Assembly (NCBI RefSeq): GCF_002105465.1
Contig: NZ_NCSQ01000166.1
Span: forward strand, 22,415 to 86,414
Source of the DNA: Aquidulcibacter paucihalophilus
GTDB taxonomy: Bacteria; Pseudomonadota; Alphaproteobacteria; Caulobacterales; Aquidulcibacteraceae
Direction of reading: 5' to 3'
DNA: 64,000 bases
The notes beneath the pieces were generated by a model, which worked only from the letters and a program-made list of their open reading frames with translations, made no database searches and was not told where the DNA came from. The position numbers were made by a program, and so were the translations under genes. This document shows, one piece after another, positions 9,383 to 17,485 of this stretch. Position 1 is the stretch's first letter, and each line of letters begins with the position of its first letter.

Positions 9383-10236
9383 GACACAGCCTGCTTGCGC
9401 GCCGCCGCCAAAGCGAGAGCGCGGCTATAGACATCGCGGCGTGCTATCCCGGTCTGAAGGGCAACGGCTGCGGCTGCATCCTTGACGCTGAGGCGGGCCA
9501 AGGCTTCTTCCAATGCCGCATCCAGATCAATTGCCTCGGCTTCCTGGCTTTCCTGGCTTTTCCCGCCGACCACGACCACAATTTCGCCCCGCGGTGCATC
9601 GGTCTGACCATAATGTGCTGCCAAGTCCGACAAGGTCCCGCGGCGGGTTTCTTCATAGAGCTTGGTCAGTTCGCGCGCGACACAGGCAGGGCGGTTGCCA
9701 AATATCTTCGCCATGTTCGCAAGGCTTTCAGCCAAGCGCGGCCCTGTCTCGTAAAAGATCAAGGTGGCGGGGATAGCTGCAAATTCATGGAAGAAATCCG
9801 CCCGCGCGCCCGCTTTCGCTGGTGCGAACCCGGCAAAGAAAAACCGGGCGGACGGCAAGCCCGAGACAATCAAGGCTGCCAAAGCTGCAGACGCCCCGGG
9901 CACGGCCAGAACCTTATATCCCGCCTCAATAACGCCCCGGGCCAAACGTTCGCCCGGATCGCTGACGCCCGGTGTGCCAGCGTCCGAGCAGAAGGCAACT
10001 GAACCACCCTGATCTAGAATCTTCAGTGCGTGTTTCAGGCCCGTTTCGGTCGCGGACTCATCACAGCGCACAACTTTGCCCTTTATCCCATGCAAACCCA
10101 TTAAGCGCTTGGTAACACGTGTATCTTCCGCCAGGATCAGATCACAATCGCTCAACGTTTTTGCGCCCCGCGGGGTGAAATCACCCAAATTACCAATGGG
10201 TGTTGCGACAAGGTAAAGCCCCGATTCTAACAGCAT
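9379..10236 (-). CDS. rsmI: 16S rRNA C1402 2'-O-methyltransferase RsmI
   Basis: RsmI methylates the ribose of C1402 in the 16S decoding centre. The protein has the tetrapyrrole-methylase fold: GLYLVATPIGNLGDFT at the N-terminus, LILAEDTRVTKRLM, FCSDAGTPGVSDPGE, and VPGASAALAALIVSGLP. From the ATG at 10236 it has 285 residues, the normal length. The frame is open to 10503; ATGs at 10323 and 10332 are alternatives, but both would run head-on into the start of the divergent lipoprotein gene. A C-terminal domain of about 50 residues completes the protein. It is the first gene of the rsmI-yraN-SirB1-gshB-comM run. Confidence 0.93.
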   Translation of the reverse strand: MLLESGLYLVATPIGNLGDFTPRGAKTLSDCDLILAEDTRVTKRLMGLHGIKGKVVRCDESATETGLKHALKILDQGGSVAFCSDAGTPGVSDPGERLARGVIEAGYKVLAVPGASAALAALIVSGLPSARFFFAGFAPAKAGARADFFHEFAAIPATLIFYETGPRLAESLANMAKIFGNRPACVARELTKLYEETRRGTLSDLAAHYGQTDAPRGEIVVVVGGKSQESQEAEAIDLDAALEEALARLSVKDAAAAVALQTGIARRDVYSRALALAAARKQAVS

Positions 10237-10321
10237 TTTTATAGGCGTTTCCAGTTGGTGCGATTGCACCAGACTGCCCTCACGCTTAGACTTAGGCCTG
10301 TTATTGGGAGTAGCGTTGGCC

Positions 10322-11608
10322 ATGTCATCCATTTCTTCGGCAGAAGGTTCATACTTTCCGACTGGGATACCAAGCCTTAAACGCGCGCTGGGCGCAAGTC
10401 TTTGCGCAGCTATGTTGTTCGGGCTCGCGTCATGCGCATCGACACCCACAACCAAAGCACCGCCACCTCCGCCGCCCCCGCCCGTGGTGCAAGAGCCGGT
10501 CAACCCCTATGTGATCAAGGCGACCAACAAGCTGACACCGCCCCATATGGCTGGGCGCAAGCTTGTCCGCGTGGCGCTGCTGGCCCCATTTAGCAGCGAC
10601 AATCCAGCTATTCGCAATGAGGCGCAGACCCTGCAAAGTGCAGCTGAACTGGCATTGTTTGAGCATGGTGATGCCTCTATGCTCCTCATTCCAAAGGATT
10701 CTGGCGACACGCCAGAGTCGGCGCGCGATGCTGCGGTCGATGCCATGCGGTCCGGCGCAGACTTCATTTTGGGCCCGTTGTTTGCCAGCGGTGTTTCAGC
10801 CATTGCGCCCTATGCGCGGGCCAATGATGTGCCGATGTTTTCCTTCTCTACCGATACGTCTGAAGCTGGTCGCGATATCTATGTATTGACCTTCCTGCCA
10901 GAGGATGAGGCTCGTCAGATTGTCCGCTATGCGGCCGAACAAGGCGTCAAACGGCTGGTGGTTTTGGCCCCAGAAGGCCGCTATGGCGACCGCGTGGCGG
11001 CGGCAGCGCGCGAAGCTGCGGCGACGGCTGGTATCGAGTTCATGGGCGATGAGCGCTATAATCCGCGGTCAACGACCATGACATCTGCCCTAGAAGTGTC
11101 GCGCCGGGTCGCAGGTCGTGTGTCTGGCGGCACCGCGAGCCGCGAGACCGCTATTCTTATTCCAGAGCGCGGTGCGATGTTGCGCGCCATTGTGCAAACC
11201 CTCGGGCAATCTGGGGCGAGTTCCCGTCAAGTCCGTTATCTGGGTACTGGCCTGTGGAATGATCCCGATACGTTGAATGATAGCCGCATGATTGGGGCAT
11301 GGTTTGTTACCCCCGATGTGGCTGCCCGCAGCGCGTTTGAGCAACGCTTCAACCAAGCTTATCAACGCCGGCCAACCCGTCTGGCTGGCATGGGCTATGA
11401 TGCAACGGCCATGTTGGCGCGCATGACCCGCGAAGGCAATAAATCAGGGGCCTCTGCCCGTGCTATTGAGGCCCAAGACGGTTTTATCGGTGTGGATGGC
11501 CTGTTTCGCTTTAGAAACCACGTGGTTGAGCGCGGCATGGCTGTCAACGAAGTCGTTGCACGCGGAAGCAAAGTGGTGCAAGTCGCCCCCAAGGCGTTTC
11601 CAAAGTAA
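10322..11608 (+). CDS. LpoA-like penicillin-binding protein activator, outer-membrane lipoprotein
   Basis: The 428 residues start with a long n-region, a hydrophobic stretch and the lipobox FGLASC. A short proline run (eight prolines) follows, then a periplasmic binding-protein type I fold (KLVRVALLAPFSSDNPAIRNEAQTL onward, with GADFILGPLFASGVSAIAPYAR and a C-terminal GMGYDATAML). This architecture and its place divergent from rsmI match alphaproteobacterial LpoA-like activators of class A penicillin-binding proteins. The start is chosen at the ATG 10322, with GGGAG 11 bases upstream; ATG 10304 is in frame but adds nothing family-like. Confidence 0.85.
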   Translation: MSSISSAEGSYFPTGIPSLKRALGASLCAAMLFGLASCASTPTTKAPPPPPPPPVVQEPVNPYVIKATNKLTPPHMAGRKLVRVALLAPFSSDNPAIRNEAQTLQSAAELALFEHGDASMLLIPKDSGDTPESARDAAVDAMRSGADFILGPLFASGVSAIAPYARANDVPMFSFSTDTSEAGRDIYVLTFLPEDEARQIVRYAAEQGVKRLVVLAPEGRYGDRVAAAAREAAATAGIEFMGDERYNPRSTTMTSALEVSRRVAGRVSGGTASRETAILIPERGAMLRAIVQTLGQSGASSRQVRYLGTGLWNDPDTLNDSRMIGAWFVTPDVAARSAFEQRFNQAYQRRPTRLAGMGYDATAMLARMTREGNKSGASARAIEAQDGFIGVDGLFRFRNHVVERGMAVNEVVARGSKVVQVAPKAFPK

Positions 11609-11631
11609 GCTGTTGGTTTCAAAGGTGAAAC

Positions 11632-12081
11632 ATGAGTGATATTCGCGTACGACCTCTTGAGGCTAACGATCGCGCCGTGTGGGAAGAATTGTGGCACGGC
11701 TATTTGAGCTTCTACAAGGTCAGTAATTTTTCGCCAGAAGTGACCGAAGCAACGTGGCAGCGTCTGTTGGACCCCAATGGTCCGCTACATGGCCTTGTGG
11801 CTGTCGAGGGTGATGAGGTTTTGGGCTTGGTCCACTATCTCTTTCATCCGTCTTCTTGGACGATTGGGCCCTATTGTTATCTGCAGGACTTGTTCACCTT
11901 CCCCGCTGCGCGCCGGCGCGGGGTGGGCGAGGTACTGATCGAAGCGGTTGCCGATGCGGCGCGTGCGCAAAATGCCGCCCGAGTCTATTGGCTGACGCAT
12001 GAGAGCAATGCCCCCGGCCGCAGCCTGTATGACCGCGTCGCACGCCATGCTGGCTTTATCCATTACATCAAGGATTTGTAG
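11632..12081 (+). CDS. GNAT family N-acetyltransferase
   Basis: A 149-residue single GNAT domain. It begins MSDIRVRPLEANDRAVW. The acetyl-CoA-binding loop is FPAARRRGVGEVLIEA, matching the R/Q-x-x-G-x-G/A signature. The C-terminal LYDRVARHAGFIHYIKDL is typical of the family end. Substrate is not predictable. A good ribosome-binding site AAAGGTGA precedes the start. It follows the LpoA-like gene by 23 bases and abuts the diguanylate cyclase gene end to end. Confidence 0.88.
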   Translation: MSDIRVRPLEANDRAVWEELWHGYLSFYKVSNFSPEVTEATWQRLLDPNGPLHGLVAVEGDEVLGLVHYLFHPSSWTIGPYCYLQDLFTFPAARRRGVGEVLIEAVADAARAQNAARVYWLTHESNAPGRSLYDRVARHAGFIHYIKDL

Positions 12082-12972
12082 TCAGAGACTTTGGATTTTG
12101 CGGCCAACCTTATTGGCATACATGGCCTCGTCAGCCCGCGATAAGGCCCGCTCGCCCGTATCATCTGACTCAAAACAATAAGAGCCATAGGCAGCGCCAA
12201 CGCGAAGTCGGTGGCCTTGATAGGTGATCTCAGTACGCGAGATGGCTTCAGCCAATTGTGCGCCCTTCTTTCGCGCGTCTTCTGGGCCCGCTTTTGCTAA
12301 GATAACGGCAAATTCATCCCCGCCGACGCGGCCAACCAAGTCACTCTCGCGGATGTTCGCTGCCAAGGTTTCCCCCACAGCCAAAAGGATTGCATCACCA
12401 GCAGGATGGCCAAAGCGGTCGTTGATCTGTTTGAAACCATCGAGGTCAAAATAGACGAGGCTCGCTTGCACCTCATAGCGATGGGCAAAACTAATCACTC
12501 GGTTCAACTCACGCTCAAACGCACGGCGGTTAAAAACCGGCACCAAAGTGTCGCGGTCTGCCAATTCCTCTGCGCGCCGTAACCGTTCCACCAAGCGCGC
12601 CCGATCAGACTTAAGACTTGCCACCTGATCCGATAAATGTTTCAGCGCACGGCGCACAAGGGGGGTAAGTTCTTGTGGTGGAATACCCAGAATCATGGGC
12701 TTTTCTGCAGCCTGACTCTCTGCCGAGGCTGACGAGGGCGGGGTGGCTCTGGCCTCAGCGGTGGAGTTACGTTTGGCGGCCGCGGCGGCTTGAGTAGCAC
12801 GCTCCAGCACCGATTTAGGCTGCAAGGACGGCAAGGTCGCTTTTGGCTTTTCATCAGACTGATGTTGTGCAAACGACACCGCCAAACGCTCCTGTCTTGG
12901 CCGCCGCACACGGCCCGATTTCCCGCTTGATATAGCATGCCGCAGCCTGTGCGGTAAGGGCGCAAGTTCCAT
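12082..12972 (-). CDS. GGDEF diguanylate cyclase with inhibitory site
   Basis: The 296-residue protein makes cyclic di-GMP from two GTP. The GGDEF domain (about 138-296) has NRRAFERELNRVI, YFDLDGFKQINDRFGHPAGD and an intact GGDEF at 217-221. An RxxD inhibitory site (RESD, 208-211) lies exactly five residues before it, so product feedback inhibition is expected. The N-terminal 90 residues are low-complexity and Ala/Ser-rich, followed by a helical stretch that may be a coiled coil. No sensor domain or membrane segment is seen. A CtrA-like box sits 33 bases upstream at 13005-13020. Confidence 0.95.
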   Translation of the reverse strand: MELAPLPHRLRHAISSGKSGRVRRPRQERLAVSFAQHQSDEKPKATLPSLQPKSVLERATQAAAAAKRNSTAEARATPPSSASAESQAAEKPMILGIPPQELTPLVRRALKHLSDQVASLKSDRARLVERLRRAEELADRDTLVPVFNRRAFERELNRVISFAHRYEVQASLVYFDLDGFKQINDRFGHPAGDAILLAVGETLAANIRESDLVGRVGGDEFAVILAKAGPEDARKKGAQLAEAISRTEITYQGHRLRVGAAYGSYCFESDDTGERALSRADEAMYANKVGRKIQSL

Positions 12973-13004
12973 TATTTATGCCTTTAGGCTGTGCGCGCGA
13001 TTGG

Positions 13005-13020
13005 TTAACAAGATGTTTAC
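13005..13020. promoter_or_regulatory. CtrA-box-like site before the diguanylate cyclase gene
   Basis: TTAA-CAAGATG-TTTAC matches the full CtrA consensus TTAA-N7-TTAAC in 8 of 9 fixed bases with exact 7-base spacing. CtrA is the cell-cycle regulator of Caulobacterales and relatives and controls motility and c-di-GMP genes. The role here is inference from sequence and place. Confidence 0.45.
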
Positions 13021-13149
13021 AGGCACTGATTTCCAATCACCTCTTCCATTTCCCGCCCATTCCGACTAGAAGCCCCGCTTTCTTGGATGGTGACGCAGGC
13101 GCAGGCTTAAGCTGAGTGTTTTCGTCCCAAGTGTCGGAAAGCACAGTCG

Positions 13150-13638
13150 ATGGCCTCTAACCCGCAAATTGGATTGATTATGGGCTCCCGCTCGGATTGG
13201 GAAACCATGATTGAGGCGGCCAAGATTCTCGACGATTTGGCGGTGCCCTATGAAGCCAAAGTCGTCTCTGCCCACCGCACCCCCGATAAAATGAGCCTTT
13301 ATGCGAAAGAGGCCAAAGGCCGCGGTCTGAAGGTGATTATTGCCGGTGCTGGCGGGGCTGCACATTTGCCCGGCATGGTGGCCGCGATGACGACATTGCC
13401 GGTTCTTGGCGTGCCTGTCCGCTCAGCTGCTTTATCCGGGCAAGACAGTCTGTTGTCGATTGTACAAATGCCCAAGGGCATCCCAGTGGGGACCTTGGCG
13501 ATTGGCCCGGCCGGGGCTGCAAACGCCGCCTTGCTGGCTGCCTCCATTCTCGCCTTGACCGATGATGCCTTGGCCGAGCGCCTTTCGGCGTGGCGCGAGG
13601 CGCAAACCGAAGCCGTTGGGGACGATCCGCGCGCATGA
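13150..13638 (+). CDS. purE: N5-carboxyaminoimidazole ribonucleotide mutase PurE
   Basis: PurE moves the carboxyl of N5-CAIR to carbon 4 in purine synthesis, working with PurK. The 162 residues show class I features: GSRSDWETM near residue 14, [11 protein letters not shown] with the active-site histidine, [16 protein letters not shown], and [10 protein letters not shown]. The ribosome-binding site GGAAAG is 9 bases upstream. The stop overlaps the purK start as ATGA. Confidence 0.97.
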   Translation: MASNPQIGLIMGSRSDWETMIEAAKILDDLAVPYEAKVVSAHRTPDKMSLYAKEAKGRGLKVIIAGAGGAAHLPGMVAAMTTLPVLGVPVRSAALSGQDSLLSIVQMPKGIPVGTLAIGPAGAANAALLAASILALTDDALAERLSAWREAQTEAVGDDPRA

Positions 13639-14723
13639 CACCTGCCTCTGATCGCCTCGCCCCCGGTTCGACCATCGGCATTTTAGGGGGCGGACAATTA
13701 GGCCGTATGCTGGCGGTAGCCGCAGCTGAACTGGGCTTTGATTGCGTGATTTACGAGCCAGAGCCTGATTGTCCCGCCGGGCGCGTCGCCGCCAAATGCT
13801 TTACGGCTGCTTGGGACGATCAAGAAGCGCTGGCCGCCTTTGCCGATCGCGTCGACGTGGTGACCTTCGAATTTGAAAATGTGCCCGCCGCCTCGCTCGC
13901 CTTTTTGGAAGCACGCGCCATCATCCGCCCTGGGCTGAAGTCGTTGCAATTGACGCAAGACCGCTTGGTCGAAAAGCAATTCATCCAGAGCTTGGGTCTT
14001 GAGACGGCCCCTTTTGCCGTCTGTGACAGCCTTGAAGATCTTGGTCGCGGAGTTGAGACAATCGGCCTGCCGGCCATCTTGAAGACCCGCACCTTGGGCT
14101 ATGACGGCAAGGGTCAATTCCGCTTAAGCCAGATAACCGATGTGGCTGAAGCTTGGGCCGCTTTGGGTGGGAGGCCAGCGATTTTGGAGGGCTTTGTGCC
14201 CTTTGAGCGCGAGGTATCGGTCATTCTAGCCCGCGCAATCGATGGCAGTGTTGCTGCCTATGATGTGACCGAAAATGTCCACCAAGGCGGGATATTGCAT
14301 ACCTCTACTGTTCCGGCACAAATTTCTGACGGGCTCGCCACCAAGGCGATAGCGGCTGCTGCCCAGCTTGCTGCAGCTCTAGACCATATTGGAGTCTTGG
14401 CTGTGGAGTTCTTTGTTGTGGGTGGGGACCAATTGGTGGTCAATGAAATTGCACCGCGTGTCCATAATTCTGGCCATTGGACCCAAGATGGCTGTGCGGC
14501 CAACCAGTTCCAACAGCATATTCGCGCTGTCGTCCACTGGCCTTTGGCCTCGACACAGCGCCATGCACCACAGGTCGTGATGACCAATCTGATTGGCAAG
14601 GATATGGAGGCTTGGGCCGACCTATCTGGTCAGCCCGATACATTTGTCCATCTCTACGGCAAACGCTCTATCCGCGAAGGCCGCAAAATGGGCCATGCGA
14701 TCCGTCTTTACGGCTTAGGCTGA
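13635..14723 (+). CDS. purK: N5-carboxyaminoimidazole ribonucleotide synthase PurK
   Basis: PurK is an ATP-grasp enzyme that carboxylates AIR with bicarbonate to give N5-CAIR. The 362 residues include [18 protein letters not shown], the central [14 protein letters not shown] block, and [19 protein letters not shown] near the C-terminus. The frame is open from 13590, but the ATG at 13635 overlaps the purE TGA by 4 bases and gives the family N-terminus. Its 3' end overlaps the convergent COQ9 gene by 16 bases. Confidence 0.96.
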   Translation: MTPASDRLAPGSTIGILGGGQLGRMLAVAAAELGFDCVIYEPEPDCPAGRVAAKCFTAAWDDQEALAAFADRVDVVTFEFENVPAASLAFLEARAIIRPGLKSLQLTQDRLVEKQFIQSLGLETAPFAVCDSLEDLGRGVETIGLPAILKTRTLGYDGKGQFRLSQITDVAEAWAALGGRPAILEGFVPFEREVSVILARAIDGSVAAYDVTENVHQGGILHTSTVPAQISDGLATKAIAAAAQLAAALDHIGVLAVEFFVVGGDQLVVNEIAPRVHNSGHWTQDGCAANQFQQHIRAVVHWPLASTQRHAPQVVMTNLIGKDMEAWADLSGQPDTFVHLYGKRSIREGRKMGHAIRLYGLG

Positions 14724-15397
14724 GGCCCATAGCGCAGGCGGGTCAGAATGCCTAAGGGGTCGGGTATTTTATCGACCAGCTGATTGACCTGGGCTTTCAC
14801 TTTTTCAAACTGCATTACACCCTTAATTTGCTTGTCCAAAAAGGCCCAAGTCGCGGCATTATCGTCGCTCTCATCCTGTAGCCAATAGGCCAAGGTCGCC
14901 AGATGCACGCCCGAAAGGATGGTGCGCTTAGAATAATAGTTGAAGTCGGTTGACGGGTCGCCCATTGCCACCCAAGCCCGGTCTGCCGCGCGCCAGCCTA
15001 TCCTAACTGCATCGGGGGCATTATTCGGTGCCGCCAGATAGATGGCCGCGCGGCGCAGGCTTTCCTTATGTGTCGACAGCGCCTCCAGCCGCACACGCAC
15101 CGCCAAGGTCGCCTTTTCGCGAATTTTTGTGCCTGGCGCACAATCTTCAATGGCGCGTTCCATTGCGCGCTCTGCCCGGTCAAACCAGGCATCAATCAAA
15201 TCCACGGCCCCGCGCGGTGCGGCAAGCAAGGCCTCCCCCTCGCTCAAATTCGCCGCAACACGGGCGCGCTCTAGTGCATTTGGCAGCCAGCCGGAAAAGT
15301 TCGCCTCATCCAAGGCAGCATCAAGATAGCGATCCCGCAGCACTTGGATCGGGTCATGGTGGGAAATCGGGTTAGAGAGGTCAGCGGAAACAGTCAT
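14708..15397 (-). CDS. COQ9-family ubiquinone biosynthesis protein
   Basis: The 229 residues match the COQ9 family: a helical bundle with GWLPNALERARVAANLSEGE, then LIDAWFDRAERAMERAI, then TILSGVHLATLAYWLQDESDD and the amphipathic C-terminal helix QFEKVKAQVNQLVDKI. COQ9 is a lipid-binding accessory protein that presents quinone intermediates to hydroxylases. The position beside rpsU fits alphaproteobacterial genomes as I know them. It overlaps purK by 16 bases at the 3' end. Confidence 0.9.
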   Translation of the reverse strand: MTVSADLSNPISHHDPIQVLRDRYLDAALDEANFSGWLPNALERARVAANLSEGEALLAAPRGAVDLIDAWFDRAERAMERAIEDCAPGTKIREKATLAVRVRLEALSTHKESLRRAAIYLAAPNNAPDAVRIGWRAADRAWVAMGDPSTDFNYYSKRTILSGVHLATLAYWLQDESDDNAATWAFLDKQIKGVMQFEKVKAQVNQLVDKIPDPLGILTRLRYGPQPKP

Positions 15398-15452
15398 AGG
15401 GCCTAAGATAGGTCATGCACCGCCTATGGTCCATCGCTGTTTTCGCAACTGA

Positions 15453-15469
15453 CATGATTCGACATCATG
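15453..15469. promoter_or_regulatory. inverted repeat between COQ9 and rpsU
   Basis: CATGAT-TCGAC-ATCATG, a perfect 6-bp inverted repeat with a 5-base spacer. It lies in the 165-base divergent gap, 94 bases before rpsU, and includes one GANTC site. It may be an operator or chance. Confidence 0.25.
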
Positions 15470-15562
15470 AGGTGGACAATTGGGACTGATTTCTGTATGT
15501 CCCCCGCTCTACTTTCACTTGGCCAGTTTTCTGGTCGTTCGTCCAATTTATAGGGGGCTCCC

Positions 15563-15781
15563 CTGGTTCAGATCCTTGTGCGCGATAACAACGTCGATCA
15601 GGCGTTGAAAGCACTGAAAAAGAAGATGCAGCGTGAAGGCACCTTCCGCGAAATGAAGCGTCGTAATCATTTTGAAAAACCTTCTGAGAAGCGTGCTCGT
15701 GAAGACGCCGAAGCCGTGCGCCGTATGCGCAAGCTGCAGCGCAAGCGTGCGCAGCGCGAAGGCCTGGTTCTGAAGCGCTAA
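15563..15781 (+). CDS. rpsU: 30S ribosomal protein S21, probable CTG start
   Basis: S21 is a small basic 30S protein near the mRNA exit. Alphaproteobacterial S21 typically begins MVQ(V/I)LVRDNNV. Here the frame reads [17 protein letters not shown], and GGGGG at 15553-15557 is placed 5 bases before that CTG. The next accepted start, GTG 15578, would lose five conserved residues and lie 20 bases from the Shine-Dalgarno. I therefore choose CTG 15563, giving 72 residues. The rest ([19 protein letters not shown], then the Arg/Lys-rich tail) is typical. An intrinsic terminator follows. Confidence 0.9.
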   Translation: MVQILVRDNNVDQALKALKKKMQREGTFREMKRRNHFEKPSEKRAREDAEAVRRMRKLQRKRAQREGLVLKR

Positions 15782-15806
15782 GCCATTTGGCTTGACTAAA
15801 TTCATA

Positions 15807-15840
15807 AGCCGCCGCTGGGGTCGCCTAGCGGCGGCTTTTG
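15807..15840 (+). terminator. intrinsic terminator of rpsU
   Basis: Perfect 10-bp GC-rich stem AGCCGCCGCT/AGCGGCGGCT with a 10-base loop, running into TTTTG. It begins 26 bases after the rpsU stop. Confidence 0.85.
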
Positions 15841-15862
15841 TGCTTGTTAGGGAGATACATGC

Positions 15863-16306
15863 GTGCACGATCAACCGAGCGCGGGCCGCTTTGAGGGCCG
15901 CACCCATTTTCTGCCTGTGCGGATCTATTACGAAGATACCGACATGTCGGGCATTGTCTATCATGCCAATTATCTGCGCTATTTTGAGCGCGGGCGGTCA
16001 GATTTTTTGCGGCTAGCCGGAATTCACCACACCCAATTGCTCGAGCGCGACCCGCCCTTGGCCTTTGCCATCACCGGCATGGATGTTAAGTTCAAAAAGG
16101 CCGCCCGGATTGACGATAGTCTTGTGGTTCAAACCCAGTATGATGCCATCAAGGGCGTACGTCTTATCATCAATCAGACGATCTTTCGCGGTGAGGAAGT
16201 CATAGCGACAGCAGCGGTTGAGGCCGTGACGATTGATCTACAGGGCCGACCCAAGCGCCCGTTCAAAGAACTTGAAGCCCAGTTGGCACCCTATCTTCTG
16301 GCTTAG
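15863..16306 (+). CDS. ybgC: YbgC-type acyl-CoA thioesterase (4HBT hotdog)
   Basis: The 147-residue hotdog thioesterase has RIYYEDTDMSGIVYHANYL, the active-site signature of the YbgC family (Asp in YEDTD, then H). YbgC is normally the first gene of the tol-pal operon; no tol genes follow here, so this copy is detached. The start is GTG 15863, with GGGAGA 7 bases upstream. Its stop overlaps the convergent glycosyltransferase stop by 4 bases (TTAG). Confidence 0.9.
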   Translation: MHDQPSAGRFEGRTHFLPVRIYYEDTDMSGIVYHANYLRYFERGRSDFLRLAGIHHTQLLERDPPLAFAITGMDVKFKKAARIDDSLVVQTQYDAIKGVRLIINQTIFRGEEVIATAAVEAVTIDLQGRPKRPFKELEAQLAPYLLA

Positions 16307-17391
16307 GTTGGTTTGCGTTTGCGGCGCAGGCGCAACGCATTTTTCACCCGGTTCCAAACCTTATAGCGCTCCATGACTGGAAGCGGGTCAAGGTTCTCAA
16401 GGAATTGCTCGGCACACGCGCGCCATGAAAAGCCTTCGGCATAGGCGCGAACCTGTTTGCGGTCGAGGTGCAAGCACGCCTCAATGCTGGCGGTCAAATC
16501 ATCGCCAATGGCACCCGCGTTAGAGCCCGGGATAATGTCTTTCGGGCCCGGCGCGATAAAGGCTGCCACAGGGGTACCTGTTGCCATGGCCTCTAAGATC
16601 ACCAGCCCGAACGTATCGGTATAGCTTGGGAAAACAAAGACATCAGCATTGGCATAGCAAGCGGCAAGTTCGTTGCCGAACTTTGCGCCGAGGAATTTAG
16701 CCTCGGGGAAACGGGCTTCAAGGTCTGCCCGCGCAGGGCCGTCGCCGACCACGACTTTGGTGCCGTTGAGGTTACAGGCCAGAAAGGCCTCGACATTCTT
16801 TTCAACCGAAACCCGCCCAACATAAAGGAAAATCGGCCCATCTATGCCAGCCAAAGGTCCACGATCAGCTGCCCGCAGGCGGGGGTGAAATTGCTCAGTA
16901 TCCACGCCACGTGTCCACATCGCCAAGTTCTTAAAGCCGCGAGAGACCAAAAGATCGTGCATGGTGGGCGTGGCCACCATCACGCGGCCGGCCATATGGT
17001 GGAACCAGCGCACATAGGCATAGCCCCAGCTTACCGGGATTGGGAATCGCGCCGAGACATATTCGGGATATTGGGTGTGGTAAGAGGTGGAGAAAGGAAA
17101 TCGATGTTGGATGCAAATGCGGCGCGCTGTTAGGCCCAAGGTACCTTCAGTCGCAATATGGACCGCCTCGGGTTCAAACGCTTCAAACCGCTCTTCAATA
17201 TCATCCTTGGCAAACAGGGCCATTTTGATTTCAGGATAGGTCGGCAATGGAATGGTTTTGTAGCCATCGCTGGGCGTAACCATCATCACATCATGGCCCA
17301 TCTCGCGTAATTCCTGCACGGTCCGCGAAAGCGTCCGAACGACTCCATTGACTTGTGGTTCCCACGCGTCTGTTACCAGCATGATGCGCAT
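16303..17391 (-). CDS. GT4-type glycosyltransferase
   Basis: A 362-residue GT-B enzyme. The N-terminal acceptor half begins MLVTDAWEPQVNGVVRTL with PEAVHIATEGTLG and a SYHTQYPEY motif. The nucleotide-sugar half has LYVGRVSVEKNVEAFL, VGDGPARADLE and the EX7E-type motif FVFPSYTDTFGLVILEAMATG. This arrangement is seen in MgtA/SqdX-like mannosyl- or sulfoquinovosyl-type lipid glycosyltransferases, so a glycolipid product is plausible. The sugar donor is not readable from sequence. It is divergent from putA with a 94-base gap. Confidence 0.85.
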   Translation of the reverse strand: MRIMLVTDAWEPQVNGVVRTLSRTVQELREMGHDVMMVTPSDGYKTIPLPTYPEIKMALFAKDDIEERFEAFEPEAVHIATEGTLGLTARRICIQHRFPFSTSYHTQYPEYVSARFPIPVSWGYAYVRWFHHMAGRVMVATPTMHDLLVSRGFKNLAMWTRGVDTEQFHPRLRAADRGPLAGIDGPIFLYVGRVSVEKNVEAFLACNLNGTKVVVGDGPARADLEARFPEAKFLGAKFGNELAACYANADVFVFPSYTDTFGLVILEAMATGTPVAAFIAPGPKDIIPGSNAGAIGDDLTASIEACLHLDRKQVRAYAEGFSWRACAEQFLENLDPLPVMERYKVWNRVKNALRLRRKRKPT

Positions 17392-17485
17392 ATAGAGGCC
17401 CTTGTTTTTTCCGTGGTGTCCTTACAGTGTGCCGCCATAAAAGGCCAATAAGGCCTGCATCACCTGCGCTTGAAGAAAGATCGTC

